From: Elephas maximus indicus
Lineage: Eukaryota; Chordata; Mammalia; Proboscidea; Elephantidae
Reading direction: 5' to 3'
NCBI RefSeq assembly: GCF_024166365.1
Contig: NC_064820.1
Location: 49,887,501 to 49,951,500 of the forward strand
Length of the DNA stretch: 64,000 bases
In this document: in pieces, positions 22,613 through 33,652 of the stretch
Numbering within the stretch: position 1 is the first letter of the stretch
Layout: each line of letters begins with the position of its first letter
Position numbers and translations under genes: made by a program
The notes under the pieces: model-generated
Database searches by the model: none
Seen by the model: the letters and a program-made list of their open reading frames with translations, nothing else
Told to the model about the DNA's origin: nothing

Positions 22613-23135
22613 GTTATGGATTGAATTGTGTCCCCCCCCCAAAATGTGTGTCAATGTGGCTAGTCCATGATTCCCAGTATTGTATGATTGTCCATCATTT
22701 TGTCATCTGATGTGATTTTCCTATGTGTGGTAAATACTACCTCTATGATGTTAATGAGGCAGGATTAGAGGCATTTATATTAACAAGGCAAGACCCAATA
22801 CAGAAGATTAGGTTGTGTCTAAGTCAATCTCTTTTGATATATAAAAGAGAGAAGCAGGCAGAGAGACACACAGACCTCATAACATCAAAAAACAAGAGCC
22901 AGGAGAATAGTGTGTCCTTTGGACTCGGGATCCCTGCACTGAGAAGCTCCTGGACCAGGGAAGACTGATGACAAGGACCTTCCCCTAGAGCTCACAAAGA
23001 GAAAAAGCCTTCCCCTGGAGCTGGCACCCTGAATTCAGACTTCTAGCCTCCTAGACTGTGAAAGAATAAATTTCTCTTTGTTAAAGCCACCACCTGTGGT
23101 ATTCCTGTTACAGCAGTACTAGATAACCAAGACAG
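22613..23135 (+). mobile_element. ERVL-MaLR 5' LTR
   Basis: Starts TGTTATGGATTGAATTGTGTC and ends ACTAGATAACCAAGACA. Followed directly by primer-binding-site sequence and internal region, so this is an LTR attached to its body. Confidence 0.88.
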
Positions 23136-23850
23136 AATTTGGTACCAGGAGTAGGGTGCCGTTCTAACAGATACCTAAAATGTGGAAGTGGTTTTGAAAC
23201 TCTGAATGGACAGAAGCTGGAAGGGTTTTAAAGTGCCTAACAGTAAAAGCCTACATTGCCTTGAAGAGGCTGTTGGTGGAATTATGGACGTCAAAGACAA
23301 TTCTGGTCAGCTCTCAGAGGGAAGTGAAGAGAGCTGTTGCACTCGCAGACAGCAAGATGCAGCAGCAGAAGACCGGCAGTGGCAGAGAACCAGCAGCGGC
23401 AGAACCAGGAGACCAGCTCAAGATAGTGCAAAAGAGCTAAGTGCCTTTGGCAGGAGGCTTCCCGGCGGAGTGGCGGTGCCTCAGGGCACTTAACGGTGGC
23501 GCTAGGGTTGCCAACCCATGGAGCAAGAGAGCTGAGGGCCTTCTGGCCGAAGTTTACTGGCAGACTGGGGTGCCTCCAGACACTTATTGCTGGAGCTAAA
23601 GGGCTTTGGAACACTTGCCCCAGCTTGGCAGACACAGATGGTGAGGCCCAAGGGGTCGAGAGGCGAAGGAACCAGGAAGCAGTAGCTGAAGAGACAAGGA
23701 ACACAGCAAACAGAGTTGCCTCAGTCTCAAAGGGTATGGCCACAACCTCCAGGGTCTCAAAGGGTGGAGCTGCCACTCATATGGACAAGGAGAGTGGGGC
23801 TGCCTGGAGTTTCCATGGTTAGATAGCTTTTGTAATTAGCTTGGTTATCA
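23136..23850 (+). mobile_element. ERVL-MaLR internal region
   Basis: Begins GAATTTGGTACCAGGAG; the segment TGGTACCAGGAGTAGGGT matches, with one change, a primer-binding site complementary to tRNA-Leu, as in ERVL. Then the MaLR leader (ATACCTAAAATGTGGAAG) and a GC-rich, partly tandem-like stretch that is open in short frames but not a recognisable gag or pol gene. No 3' LTR follows. Confidence 0.8.
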
Positions 23851-23929
23851 AGTTTGGGATATTTATATGAATTTGTAAACAGATTTCTATACGATTCAGC
23901 TAGCTACTTTTAGAGAAGGCAGTCAAAAT

Positions 23930-24330
23930 CATTTTTAAAGAACTGATAGACATGACTACATAAAACTGCCAAATGTCTACATAGCAAAGTTAAACAAATA
24001 AATGGAGGGCATTTAAAACATTTATAACAGCAAAATTTTGAACATTTATGACAGAGAAAGATTAGTAGTCCTAATTTTTAAGGGCTCTCAAAATTAATAG
24101 GAAGAAAAAATAAGTATCCCAATAATAAAGTGGGCAATGTATGAAAAAGGCAACTTGAAAAAGGAAGAAATACAAATGATCAAACAATTTGTTAAAGGAC
24201 ATTCAACTTCATTAGTAATGAATGGAATTCAAATTAAAACAATGAGATTTCAACATAAGATTGACAAAAGACTGCTAATACTCTCTGTTACTACTGGTGG
24301 GGAAATGATCACTCTCAGATTGTTAGTAGA
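23930..24330 (+). mobile_element. old L1M fragment, left part
   Basis: ORF2-end-like sequence (CTTCATTAGTAATGAATGG.. GGTGGGGAAATGATC). Interrupted by the RTE; the same old element seems to resume at about 25.82 and 26.44 kb. Confidence 0.65.
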
Positions 24331-25821
24331 GTATGTTGTTGTTGTTAGGTGCTGTCGAATCAGTTCGGACTCATATTGACCCTATGTATAACAGAATGAA
24401 GCACTGCCGATCCTGTGCTATCCTCACAATCATTGCTATGTTTGAACCTATTATTGCAGCCATTGTGTCAATCCATCACTGTGAGGGTCTTTCTCTTTTT
24501 TGTGGACCCTCTACTTTACGAAGCATGATGTCCTTCTCCGGTGACTGGTCCCTCCTACCAATAGGTCCAAATTATGTGTAAAACGAAGTCTCGTCATCCT
24601 AGCTTCTAAGGAGCATTCTGGCTGTACTTTTTCCCAAGACAGATTTGTTCATTCTTCTGGCAGTTCACAGTATATTCAATATTCTTCACCAACACCATAG
24701 TTCAAATGCATCAATTCTTCTTTGATCTTCCTTATTCATTGTCCAGCTTTTGGATGCACATGAAGCAACTGAAAATACCATGGCTTGGGTCAGGTGCACC
24801 TTAGTCTTCAAGGTGACATCTTTGTTTTTCAACACTATAAAGAGGTCTTTTGCCCAATGCAACACATCTTTTGATTTCTTGACTGCTGCTTCTATGGGTG
24901 TTGATTGTGGATCCAAGTAAAATGAAATCCTGGACAACTTCAATCTGTTCTCCATTTATCATGATGTTGCTTATTGGTGCAATTGTGAGGATTTCTGTTT
25001 TCTTTATGTTGAGATGTAATTCATACTGAAGGCTGTGCTCTTTGATCTTCATCAGTAAGTGCTTCAAGTCCTCTTCACTTTCAGCAAGCCAGGTTGTGTC
25101 ATCTGCATACTACGGATTGTTCATGCGTCTTCCTTCTGTCCTGATGACGAGTTCTTCTTCATATAGCCCAGCTTCTCGGATTATTTGCTCAGCATACAGA
25201 CTGAATAAGTATGGTGAAAAGACACAATCCTGATGCACACCTTTCTTGATTTTAAACCTTGCAATATCCCCTTGTTCTGTTCAAATGACTGTTTCTTGGT
25301 CTATGTATAGGTTCCTCATGAGCACAATTAAATGTTCTGGAATTCCCACTTTTCTCAATGTTATACATAATTTGTTATGAGCCACACAGTTGAATGCCTT
25401 TGCATTGTCAATAAAACACAGGTAAACATCTTTCTGGTATTTTCTGCTTTCAGCCAGGATCCATCTGACATCAGCAATGATATCCCTGGTTCCATGTCCT
25501 CTTCTGAATCCGGCTTGAATTTCTGGCAGTTTCCTGTCAATATACTGCTGCAATCTCTTTTGAATGATCTTCAGCAAAATTTTACTTGCATGGGATATTA
25601 ATGAGATTGCTTGATAATTTCCACATTCTGTTGGATCACCTTTGTTTGGAATGAGCACAAATATGATCTCTTCCAGTCAGCTGGCCAGGTAGCTGTCTTC
25701 CAAAAATCTTGGCATAGACAAGTGAACGCTTCCAGTGTCATATCTGTTTGTTGGAATATCTCAGTTGGTATTCTGTCAATTCCTGGAGCTTTGTTTTTTT
25801 GCCAATGGCTTCAGTACAGCT
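24331..25821 (-). mobile_element. RTE LINE, 5'-truncated, with RT remnant
   Basis: Starts at its 3' end (TGTTGTTGTTAGGTGCTGTC on the plus strand). It extends through the RT C-terminal part and RT core and is truncated at about 25.82 kb, so no endonuclease is present. Same family as the RTE copies at 0.07, 6.0, 39.9 and 50.0 kb. Confidence 0.93.
24686..25658 (-). pseudogene. RTE reverse transcriptase pseudogene
   Basis: Broken into blocks: 25658-25281 (palm start; FIDNAKAFNCVAHN in place of the usual D..KAFD..DH, so catalytic Asp positions are altered), then 25067-24801 and 24955-24686 in shifted frames. The second catalytic motif YADD is still readable at 25109-25098, outside the longest open blocks. 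The C-terminal block reads KDVTLKTKVHL and ESKSWT-like sequence. Not functional. Confidence 0.88.
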
Positions 25822-25914
25822 TATATAAACTGTAGAGTTTAAACTGGTAAAACCTTTCCAGTGGACATTTTGACAATATGGACCAAAAACCATTAAAAAT
25901 AAGTACATAAACCA

Positions 25915-26436
25915 GAAACTACATCAGCCCGAGACCAAAAGAACTAGATGGTGCCTGGCTACAACCGATCACTGCCCCGACAGGGAACACAAGAGAGAAC
26001 CCTTGAGAGAGCAGGAGAGCAGTGGGATGCAGATCCCAAATTCTCATAAGACCAGACTTAATGGTCTGACTGAGACTAGAAGGACCCCTGAGGTCATGGT
26101 CCCCAGACGTTCTGTTAGCTCAAGACAGGAACTGTTGCCAAAGCGAACTCTTCAGACAGGGACTGGACTGGACAATGGGATAGAAAATGATACTGGTGAA
26201 GAATGAGGATCTTGGATCAAGTAGACACATGAGACTATGTTGGCATCTTCTGTACGGAGGGGAGATGAGAGAGCAGAGGGGGTTAGAAGCTGGCCAAATG
26301 GACACAAAAATAGAGTCGAGGGAAGGGGAGAGCAATTAGGAGTATATAGCAAGGTGTATATAAATTTTTATATGAGAGACTGACTTGATTTGTAAACTTT
26401 CACTTAAAGCACAATAAAAATTAAAAAAAAAAAAAA
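25915..26436 (+). mobile_element. L1 3' UTR fragment, 5'-truncated
   Basis: Runs from CCAGAAACTACATCAGCCC to ACAATAAAAATT plus poly-A. The same sequence in complement forms the 3' UTR of the L1 at 43.2-44.1 kb. Short direct repeat aagtaca lies on both sides. Confidence 0.85.
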
Positions 26437-26900
26437 GTACAAACTCCTTTGAGTTAACATTTACAATTCTAGGAATTCATCCTGAAAAAAAAAAAAATCA
26501 GAAAAAATACAAAGAGCTATATATGGATGTTTAGGATGGCATTGTATATAATAAGGAAAACTCATTAACAGTATATATGTCTAAAATATAGGACTAGTAG
26601 AATAAATTCCACACTATATTATGCTGTGGCTAAATAATACTTATTCTCATATTTATTGACATGGGAAGATGCTCAGTAGACATTAAATTTTAAAAGGTAG
26701 CCTATAAAATATGTGAAGTATTACATTTTTTTTGAAAAATAGTACACACACATAAGTTTTAAAGGCTGCTCAGTTGTCTCTCAGTGGTGGGCTTACACAT
26801 GCTTTTTTTTTTTTTTACCATTTTTTTCTTTCTTTGATTGTCTAAAAATTTTCAATGTCCTACTATTATTACCATAAAACCAATAAAGCTATTTTGAAAA
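26437..26900 (+). mobile_element. old L1M fragment, right part
   Basis: Resumes the old L1 after the nested insertions (CAATTCTAGGAATTCATCCTG..GAAGATGCTCAGTAGAC..). Diverged. Confidence 0.55.
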
Positions 26901-28134
26901 GTTAAAGCCAGAAGTTTCCAATTAAGGGGCAAAAGGAGCTTGTTTGTCAATAACATTAAAGTAGCAATATAAAATAAACAACCCAGACTGTGATGCTAAA
27001 TCAGCCTCTTAAAGCTATAATAAAAAATCATGTAAACATATTACTAGGTAAAACAGTATATACATTAGCAAGGTGCTAATATATAACATAAATAAATTGT
27101 TTACAATTATGTTAATTTTATAGTACCATATAAAAATAAGTTGTTCATATTTATGTATTAGTTGATATATGAAAAGTCTGTGTGAAATATTTCTGTTTCT
27201 CTAGATGAAATAAACTCATGTAGCTTCCTCTAATTCCTTCGTGCTACTATGAAGAATACTTACTCTTTAGAGAACAAGTATTTTGTTAATGATAACAGAG
27301 TCTACAATAATCTTCAAATTCTTGATTATTTGCAATTAATGAAAATTATCCTCTGAAACACTAAGATCAGGTTATTTGCCACAGACTCTCCTAGGATCTA
27401 TAGAAATAATGATTTTAAGGAACTTTCATCCAAGAGATACAACCAAAATGCAAAAGATATCTCTATTATAAAGTTATGAATGCTTTGTGTAAACTTCAGG
27501 ATTTATAATCCCACATTTGTTTCTAATTTAGAAAATAAACATTTGACACTTGAATTGATAAAGAAGTCAATGTTTAAAAGTTTAGTGCATACAATTTTAA
27601 AGTTTATAAAATATTCCTTTAATCAAAGATAAAAGTCATCATCAGCTTATCTGGGTGGGAACTGGGACTCAAGGCTTGAATTAATAACTAAACCAGGTAG
27701 GCCCAGCAGGAGCAATATTCTCCTTCAATTAGCAGTGGCCTGTAATTAGCCCTAGAGAGTAAGAAGGCCATTCAGATGAATGAGTGTGACAAGAATGTAG
27801 GCTGCTCAGACTACACAGAGGTCTAACAGGTAAGTTCTGAGGGCACTCAAACTACGATTATATGTGCATGTAAATATAGATGTATTTTCAAATTTTATCA
27901 CAGAACACAGAGAAAAATAAAAGGTCAGTATTAACTTAATTGCAAATTGCATGATGCCTCTATATAGCATTGCATTATATCTTAACTCATGACACAATTT
28001 TTATAATCACAAAATACATTTAAACGTTATTAACCTTATACTTCATAAGGTGACAGCACACAACAACCCTACACTTACATGAGTTCAGATTCTAAAAGGA
28101 TCTAGTTAAAGTATCATGAGCAAAGTGAAAAATC
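26901..28134. other. TMEM267 5' intron, unique AT-rich
   Basis: No repeat, exon or conserved motif recognised. Confidence 0.5.
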
Positions 28135-28149
28135 AAAAGATCATTTCAA

Positions 28150-28686
28150 AACCAGAGACTTACATCATCCTGAGACCAGAAGAACTAGATGGTGCCCGGC
28201 CACAACCGATGACTGCCCTGACAGGGAGCACAACAGAGAACCCCTGAGGGAGCAGGAGATCAGTGGGATGCAGACCCCAAATTCTCACAAAAAGACCATA
28301 CTTAATGGTCTGACTGAGACTAGAGGAATCCCGGAGGTCATGGTCCCCAAACCTTCTGTTGGCACAGGACAGGAACCATTCTCGAAGACAACTCATCAGA
28401 CATGGAAGGGACTGGACAGTGGATAGGAGAGAGATGCTGATGAAGAGTGAGCTATTTGTATCAGGTGGACACTTGAGACTGTGTTGGCATCTCCTGTCTG
28501 GAGGGGGGATGGGAGGATAGAGAGAGTTGCAAGCTGGCAAAATTGTCACAAAAGGAGAGACTGGGAGGGCTGACTCATTAGGGGGAGAGCAAGTGGGAGT
28601 ATGGAGTAAGGTGTATATAAACTTATATGTGACAGTCTGACTTGATTTGTAAACGTTCACTTGAAGCTCAATAAAAGTTAAAAAAA
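28150..28686 (+). mobile_element. L1 3' UTR insertion with 15-bp target-site duplication
   Basis: Runs from ACCAGAGACTTACATCATCC to poly-A. Perfect duplication aaaagatcatttcaa at 28135-28149 and 28687-28701. Antisense to it lies a long open frame (178 codons) also seen in the 43-kb L1. Confidence 0.93.
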
Positions 28687-28861
28687 AAAAGATCATTTCA
28701 AGTATTTAATGATAATCAAAATTTAAAGTGAACTGAAAAAGAAAAACTTGTTTACAAAATAACTGTCCCACAATTTATAAATAGGAATACAGACATAATG
28801 GGGGCAATCCAAATGTATTTTATAAATGTAAAGTATAAATAGCTGGCTTAATGAAAAAGGA

Positions 28862-29096
28862 GCAAAAAGCACACATGAATGAATTTGGAAGCAAATCCTT
28901 CAGCCACAGTGAAGCCTTCAGGTGCCTGCAGCACAGGCTGACAACTGGATTGCAACCTGGGTGGACCCTGAGCCAGAACTACCCAGCTAAGCTTGTTCCA
29001 AAGTCCTGACCAGGGAAACAGTGAGGTAGTAATTGCTGTTTTAAATCTCTAAGTGTTGGGGGTAATTCGTTATGCAGCAATAGATAGCTAAAACAG
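28862..29096 (+). mobile_element. MLT/MST-type LTR 3' part
   Basis: CAGCACAGGCTGACAACTGG.. then TTTTAAATCTCTAAGTGTTGG and TTATGCAGCAATAGATAGC, a MaLR LTR 3' end pattern. Confidence 0.65.
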
Positions 29097-29335
29097 TACC
29101 GTTTCTATTAAGAAAACTATAATCATGAGAAACTAGTTTGTTCTATAAACCTTCATCTAAAGTACACACACACAAAAAGTATGATCATGGTCTGGCATCT
29201 ATATTCCACTCTAACTATTGGTGCAGATATTGAACATATCTGGCTTCGATTCTGAGTATCGGCAAGAGAAATTTAACATACCCGTTAAAAAAAATTTTTT
29301 TTTCTCTCTATTAATTACTGTCTCTGACTAGGACA

Positions 29336-29487
29336 CACAAAACAAACAAAAATTAATCGAGTAGATTCCAACTCATAGCGACCCTACAGGACAGAGCAGA
29401 ACTGTCCCATAGGGTTTCCAAGGTGGATTCGAACTGCCGACCTTTTGGTTGGTAGCCGAGCTCTTAACCACTCCGCCACCAAGGCTC
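29336..29487 (-). mobile_element. AfroSINE
   Basis: Complement shows the tRNA-like head (GTGGTTAAGAGCTCGGC) and body (GGGACAGTTCTGCTC). It lacks part of the CACCAGG..CTCC segment. Confidence 0.88.
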
Positions 29488-29488
29488 C

Positions 29489-29521
29489 AAACCCCCTGCC
29501 ATGGAGTCTATTCCGACTCGG
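29489..29521 (-). mobile_element. tail-only AfroSINE/RTE fragment
   Basis: A second short SINE tail in complement (GAGTCGGAATAGACTCCATG) placed directly against the 5' end of the previous SINE. Confidence 0.65.
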
Positions 29522-29529
29522 AAATGTAC

Positions 29530-30600
29530 CCATATTTCTTCATATCTTCTTCTTCCTGCTCCTCACTGTACAAATAGAATGGGCCCATGAACTTCCTAAA
29601 ATGTAAAATAGCTTTATGTTTATTTTACATATTCACTTCAATGAGGTTTCCTAAGAATAGTAATTATAATATTCTTTATACCTGCCATGCTATAAGATCT
29701 AATGTGCTCAGGGCATTTAATAAATATTTTCATTACAAGGGGTAGGCAGATAAGCAGTCCTCAGCCTATGAGCTAAAGATATTATTTGGGACGGTTTCTC
29801 TGCCATAAGGGTCAGTCACCAAGACCATAATTTTCTATCACCAGACCATAATTTTCTATGACTTGCAGGAGCCACTTTCTTCAGCGGCCAAACTGCCACT
29901 ATCCCATCCCCATTATATTAAAATACCATCAAATATAGGCCATCAAGGTATACATAGTAGTAATTCCCTCTTAACTCCACAAACACATAATTAGCTGGTT
30001 ACTTTATATATATGCTATCATGTATTGTCTACTCATATTCACTGTGGCATGGTATCTGCCACCACAAATGAGTTAATGAATTTCCAGTGTAAATATCACC
30101 TTCTGATTTGCTCCCCCCCACCCCCATCTCACAAATACTTGGGGGGGGAAAAAAAAAACCTGGGGTGAAAGCACGGTCCAAAAATTGTCTTTATTGCACT
30201 TAATCCTTAGCTAACTTTAGTCCTCTTTGAGCGGTAGGGTTGTTGCGCTCCCTCTATATCCCTAATACATATAATTTCTTCAGTACTGTAATACCAAAAG
30301 CAGATGCCCAATCTGATGCCATTAACTTACAAGGAAACAAATCTTGCCCACTTTCACTGAAACTTGTTAGTCATCAGATCTCTGCATATAAAATGTTCGT
30401 TCCTATGGCCATGACGAAAGAAAACATACAATTTTGAATTTCAACATGTTTTAAGTCTCAGCAAATTCCCAAAGCCATTCTTTTGTAAGGTTAGTACGAT
30501 GCAATAATTTTAAAAATGTCAGCTAAGAAATACGGCAGAAAGAAGCCCTGGCGTCTGCAGCGAGGGGACCATGTCACACTTTACAGCATTCAAGTCTCTA
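29530..30600. other. TMEM267 5' intron near the CpG island, unique
   Basis: AT-rich with a G-run plus A-run near 30.14 kb. No repeat or exon recognised apart from a weak L2-like tail near 29.72 kb. Confidence 0.45.
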
Positions 30601-30759
30601 GGGCCCGGGGTTCTGAAAGGCTCTTAAACCTGTATACCTGGTAAGGATCGCAATAGGTTCCTCCAGCAAAACTCCTGGGCACCACCCCTCCTCCCACCCG
30701 CCCCCCCCAACACAAGGGGCACGAAGCCTAAGCGAGGGCTGGGTATTATGAGCTCTGTA

Positions 30760-31420
30760 AGAGTGATAAAGCCAGAGAGCGACAGTGCCCGCTCGCGTGC
30801 CACGCACCCCGCTTGCTCAGGGCTCCCGCGCCCCTGCCCTCTCTGCATGTCATCCCTACCCGGAACCCGGACCTTCCAGACTTCAGGCTCGGTCAGTCCC
30901 CGCCTCCGGCTTCTCACATCAGGCGCAGCTTCACGCCGTCCATGCAGGACCCCTCCCGCCGGGTGCCTCTCAGCAGCTCCGCCGGTCCCACCCTCGCTCG
31001 CGTGCTGGAGCAAGCAGCCGGAAAGACAGCCCCGCCCCTCTCTCCGCCCCTTCGCCTAGGCACCATAGAGACGCCAGGTGCGGCCAGAGCGGCTCCCGCC
31101 CCCAGCGTCAGCCGGGGACGTCGGGATACTGGCCCCACTCTGAGCCGAGGGAAGGCGATACTCGAGTACTTTCTGGTTGCGCGAGTGGATAAATTGAGTT
31201 CTCCCCGGCCCTGCGCAAAAAAGGGGACCTTTGGAACGACTGGGTGGGGTGTGAAAAGTGCCTTGTTAGTTTCCTTCTGTCAAATTTGAGGGTTCGTTTC
31301 TTGGCGTAGCCGACGCCATGTCACAGACGTAGCCGCCGACTTCCCCACGACGTACCTTAAGCGGTGGCTGGGAAACTGGGGACCAAGAAGTGGCCTCATC
31401 GAAAGCAGGACGTACAGGCC
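30760..31420 (-). promoter_or_regulatory. CpG island, probable TMEM267 promoter and first exon
   Basis: The only non-repeat stretch of the window that is GC-rich and CpG-dense (the L1 5' UTR at 47.9-48.7 kb is the other dense block). It lacks a clear TATA box. It lies upstream of TMEM267 and downstream of the C5orf34 stop, the position expected for the TMEM267 promoter. Several possible minus-strand donors (for example near 30.85 kb, GG|GTAGGG) exist, so I do not fix a first exon. Such islands are commonly bidirectional; a plus-strand non-coding transcript is possible but unproven. Open frames across it are a by-product of GC richness. Confidence 0.75.
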
Positions 31421-33254
31421 TATACCCCAGACGCTTGAGCTGGGAGCCACGGGCCGTTGTGTGTCCCGAGGGTGTTCAGATTTTTCCAGCTTCCTTCAGC
31501 GGATACTTCAGGGTGGGCGTCGGAGTTTTTCCACAGGACAGTGGGACCGCGCGGTGCTGCAGACCTAACACAATTCTGTAGCGCTTTACCACCCCCTCGG
31601 AGATCTCTTGATAATTATTCGTTCCCACTGTGTACGTTGAGAGCTACCCTTCTTTGTGGATAGCAGTGACGCGGGCTGCAACATTTAGTCATGACTACTA
31701 AATGCTCACTTGAAAAAGCGACTCCAGTTAATTAACGGGACTCAAAAGATGCAGCCTGTTTACTGGAACTCTGGCCAGGTACCAATCCCCCTGTCTCGGA
31801 GTGGTGGGTGCTGTCTTAGCATAGAGCACACATCTAGCTTGGCTTTTGGCTCTAGGAAGCAATGGCCCAAGAGAAGAGGCCTAAAGAGGACCACTGTTTC
31901 TCCTTCCTACTTACAGTTTCTCAAAACAAGTGTCAGGTAGAAGGAAGGAGAGCAGTGAGATCCTATTATATAGTTGAAAGACACCATAGAAAATTGTAAT
32001 CGTCAATCACATATCAACTCCTAGGCTACTCACAAAGGTATTGAGTGTAGCTCAATTTCTAAATCATGTAATTTTTCATTGCCTGTCACACTTTTGGTTC
32101 ATGGCCAATGGAAGACTCAATTGAGGTGGAAGAATTATACACGTTTTAACCCACAGAGCTTAAAAGGTAATTAAAAACGCCTGTCACCAAATACATTAGC
32201 AATTGAGTGCTTTCAGTCCTGTCAAGAATATATAGAAAGATGGCACATTTTCTGTTTGAATGCAATTAACAGTTTGCCATTGACCTTCTGGGGTATATGT
32301 CTTATCATAGCCTAGGCCTTCTAGAGCTATTGAGGGACCACATAAATGGCTTCCTGCAACCAAAACATAACAAAACCTTTACACTTTTTTTTTCTGTAAT
32401 CGGTTTGTTATCTAAAGGTACTGATTTATGAAACACATACTGAGTGCTCTCAGTGTGCCTGGCACTATGCTTGGCACTGAGGCTACAGAATAGCTTTATG
32501 AAGCTCAAGTTCTAGTGGGAGCTATAGACCATAAAGAAACAAATAAGCTAGACAAATAGTAGTAAGTGCTGTTAGAGGAAATAGAGTGATGTAATAGAGA
32601 ATAACTGGGAGGGGACAACTTTAGACAAAGTAGTCAAGGAGGTGCCTCTGAGGAGGTGATATTTATATTGAGACCTGAAGGTTGGGAAAGAGCCCAGTGT
32701 GAGGAGCTAAAGAGAGCACTGTGCATATTCAAATCACTGATATTACTCCTCTCTACTCTGCTTTATTCTCCATTTTTCTCTGTTGCTTCCACTCTTTTAT
32801 GTGAAGAGGTTGGTCTTTTATAGAAATCAGAAGTTAACTGAATATTTCTGGTTGTCTTTAGTGTAATCTTTAAGTCTTTTTAGCTGTGTGGTTTTATTTA
32901 CCTGTGTGGTTTTGTTACATATAATGCTTTGGATAAGCCCTCTCTCTTAGTCTCATGCACTTTGCAGCACTTATCTTTTCATATGTTCATCAGGCAGTTC
33001 CAACAAAATTTAATCTTTGCCGAAGTGCACAATTCTCAGCTTGAAGCAATATTGCTTAGATGAGGTTTTATTTATTTTTTAATAAGATCTATTTCTCATC
33101 TTATAGTTCTATCAAATACTTGGAGTAGAACCAAACAGAAAATTGCCAAACATACAATACTGCATATTTAAAAAAAAAAAAAAAAGATTGCAGGTTAATA
33201 GTGTTTTACAAGATAAAAACAAACTTTATGGATTTTTTTCTCATAAATCTGCAA
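31421..33254. other. short intergenic spacer between C5orf34 3' end and TMEM267 promoter
   Basis: Unique sequence from the CpG island to the presumed C5orf34 3' end. No gene is supported. It contains one old L2-like stretch at about 32.42-32.72 kb; the rest shows nothing recognisable. Confidence 0.6.
32420..32720 (+). mobile_element. L2 fragment
   Basis: CTCTCAGTGTGCCTGGCAC.. GGCACTGAGGCTACAGAATA.. TTCTAGTGGGAGC.. AGACCTGAAGGTTGGG is the usual L2 3' region order. Confidence 0.75.
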
Positions 33255-33279
33255 TAGTTCAAAATTTTCAAAACAGTTC

Positions 33280-33285
33280 TTTATT
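33280..33285 (-). terminator. candidate C5orf34 polyadenylation signal AATAAA
   Basis: The minus strand reads AATAAA about 180 nt after the C5orf34 stop, in AT-rich sequence. It would give a short 3' UTR ending near 33.26 kb. A second AATAAA-like site lies near 33.07 kb, so the exact end is uncertain. Confidence 0.5.
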
Positions 33286-33461
33286 AATCAAATATATATT
33301 TTAAAATTTATAAGTTAGGTATATTGCCTCCAAATGTCAATTCTCATATGATCATTGTACAGAAATACTGTATAGAATTTCTTGGGTTACTAGTGATTCT
33401 TCTTATCAATCACTTGAAACAACATCCTTAAGGCTTAATAACAGTACAATTATTCCACTTT

Positions 33462-33652
33462 TCACTTTTTTGACTTCGACAGAAGACAGTCAATATCTTG
33501 AAGAATTTCAGAAGTTTTTTTCAATGCTACTAACACGCTCTTTTCATTAACTTCTAGCAAGGTTTCAGAAGATTTTGGTTTGCAATGACCAGAAGACTGC
33601 TGGTTTTTCTTGTTAGAAATCTGGTTTAGGACACCACAATTCTCCAGTAACA
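33462..33652 (-). CDS. C5orf34: C5orf34 terminal coding exon 12
   Basis: Encodes residues 575-637 and TGA at 33464-33462. It starts at acceptor CACCTCAG with TG-TTA-CTG and ends in a Lys-rich tail (CLLSKSKK). It contains NQISNKKNQ and [10 protein letters not shown] blocks typical of the family C-terminus. Confidence 0.94.

Noticed and set aside
23206-23822. Frames of 95-161 codons on both strands
   Set aside because: In the MaLR internal region; no gag, protease or pol signature and not conserved in frame with the 63.5-kb copy.
30598-31289. Several 70-158-codon frames on both strands
   Set aside because: Within a CpG island where stops are rare; no conserved product, no consistent start.
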